This document shows positions 62,983-64,000 of a stretch of DNA of 64,000 nt, in pieces (the stretch's first letter is position 1; each line of letters opens with the position of its first letter). The position numbers were made by a program, and so were the translations under genes. The DNA is from Stappia indica (GTDB lineage Bacteria; Pseudomonadota; Alphaproteobacteria; Rhizobiales; Stappiaceae). The notes beneath the pieces were generated by a model that did no database searches, had not been told where the DNA came from, and saw only the letters and a list, made by a program, of their open reading frames with translations. Where the stretch lies: positions 248,001-312,000 of the forward strand of contig NZ_MBQE01000006.1 of the NCBI RefSeq assembly GCF_001696535.1, written 5' to 3'.

Positions 62983-64000
62983 TGAGCGACGCAAGCCTCT
63001 GGCTTTCCATCCTCGCAATCATTGTCCTGCTGGTCATGTCCGGTTTCTTCTCGGGCTCCGAGACCGCACTGACCGCCGCCTCGCGGGCGCGCATGCTGCA
63101 GCTCGAAAAGACCGGCGACCGGCGCGCCACCGTCGTCAGCCGCCTGATCATGGTCCGCGAACGGCTGATCGGCGCGCTCCTGCTCGGCAACAACCTGGTC
63201 AACATTCTCGCCTCGGCGCTCGCCACCAATGTGCTGCTGAGCCTGTTCGGCGATGCCGGCGTCGTCTACGCCACGCTGGTGATGACCGCCCTGGTGCTGA
63301 TCTTCTCCGAAGTGCTGCCGAAGACCTGGGCAATTTCCAATCCGGACGGCTTCGCCATCGCCGTCTCGCCGGTGGTCCGCGTCGTCGTGATCGTTTTCGG
63401 CCCGGTCGTCAGCGCCGTCGAGATGATCGTGCGTGCCCTGCTCCGTCTGTTCGGCGTCGATGTGTCGGAGAACCGCAACGTGCTCTCGGCCCACGAGGAG
63501 CTGCGCGGCACCGTCGACCTGCAGCATCTGGAAGGCGGCCTCGTCAAGGCGGAGCGCGACCGCATCGGCGGCCTGCTCGATCTTGCCGATCTGGAAGTGT
63601 CGGACGTGATGGTCCACCGCACCAAGATGAACACGCTGAACGCGGACGAGCCGGTCGACAGGCTGATCCAGGACGCGCTGGCGAGCCCCCACACCCGACT
63701 GCCGCTGTGGCGCGGGCAGACCGACAACTATATCGGCGTCCTGCATGCCAAGGACCTGCTGCGTGCGCTCGCCGCGGCCGGCGGCGACGCCTCGAGCATA
63801 GACATTGAGCAGATCGTCTCCCCGCCCTGGTTCGTGCCGGATACGACGAGCCTGCAGGACCAGCTCAACGCCTTCCTCAAGCGCAAGGCACATTTCGCCC
63901 TCGTCATCGACGAGTATGGCGAGGTGATGGGCCTGGTGACGCTGGAAGACATCCTGGAGGAGATCGTCGGCGAGATTTCCGACGAGCACGACGTGGAACT
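62983..64000 (+). CDS. CNNM/CBS-domain protein (HlyC/CorC family), cut by window edge
   Basis: 339 codons are present from ATG at 62983; the 3' end lies beyond the window. DUF21/CNNM transmembrane domain (about 1-180; VLLVMSGFFSGSETALTAASRARMLQLEK, VNILASALATNVLLSL, IFSEVLPKTWAISNPD) is followed by a CBS pair (about 205-320; VSDVMVHRTKMNTLNADEPVDRLIQ, YIGVLHAKDLLRALA, HFALVIDEYGEVMGLVTLEDILEEIVGEI). The complete protein would add a CorC-HlyC C-terminal domain. Members are linked to Mg2+/Co2+ or Na+ export. Confidence 0.95.

Overview
The window is high-GC chromosomal DNA from an alphaproteobacterium, most likely a Hyphomicrobiales member of the Stappia/Labrenzia/Pannonibacter type. This is inferred from gene content and order: hemC-hemD-mitofilin-HemY-like opposite tsaD-gpsA-YciI-EVE; ispA/mtgA-rpmF beside phaAB/phaR; glnK-amtB; SUV3-like helicase-S4 protein-fdxA-carD-rpoH2; xerD opposite aroK-aroB. 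No rRNA, phage, insertion sequence or CRISPR array is visible. There is one tRNA, tRNA-Gly(GCC).

Region by region. 1-10.1 kb: tail of an unidentified gene, a shared terminator, then the minus-strand heme/envelope operon (hemC, hemD, Mic60-type mitofilin, HemY-like TPR protein), divergent from tsaD-Nudix-gpsA and the YciI/EVE/methyltransferase trio. 10.1-17.4 kb: metabolic genes (M20 amidohydrolase, TSUP permease, threonine dehydratase-like enzyme, leuB) convergent with a minus-strand protein-quality/tRNA-editing set (Trm112-like, Lon-N, CnoX-type thioredoxin, YbaK-type deacylase). 17.6-20.7 kb: tRNA-Gly and a PAS-GGDEF-EAL protein. 21.2-26.3 kb: one tightly packed ABC importer operon ending in its own LacI-family regulator, followed by glyoxalase II, a Cupin_5 protein, argG and an Fe-S protein. 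29.7-37.5 kb: isoprenoid synthase, cell-wall transglycosylase, L32, PHB genes phaA/phaB with regulator phaR, GlcG/HbpS protein and a gamma-glutamyltransferase. 37.5-44.4 kb: nitrogen-control block (glnK-amtB plus two small proteins) and small enzymes. 44.4-47.8 kb: pyruvate carboxylase. 48.6-55.2 kb: RNA helicase, S4 protein, FdxA, CarD, RpoH2-type sigma factor. 55.3-57.9 kb: GDP-fucose synthesis plus a methyltransferase. 57.9-64 kb: beta-carbonic anhydrase, mesaconyl-CoA hydratase, xerD, a 47-residue membrane protein, aroK, aroB and the start of a CNNM/CorC protein.

Together the genes describe an aerobic heterotroph that stores PHB, probably assimilates acetyl-CoA through the ethylmalonyl-CoA pathway (mesaconyl-CoA hydratase plus pyruvate carboxylase), and uses sigma-54 nitrogen control and EcfG-type general stress control. 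The most interesting signals are regulatory or small: a canonical sigma-54 site before an uncharacterised 113-residue protein, an EcfG-like site before rpoH2, a 30-codon ORF with a strong ribosome-binding site in the carD leader, a conserved-looking 47-residue membrane protein before xerD, and palindromes before the LacI-linked ABC operon. No unmistakably new multi-gene system was found.
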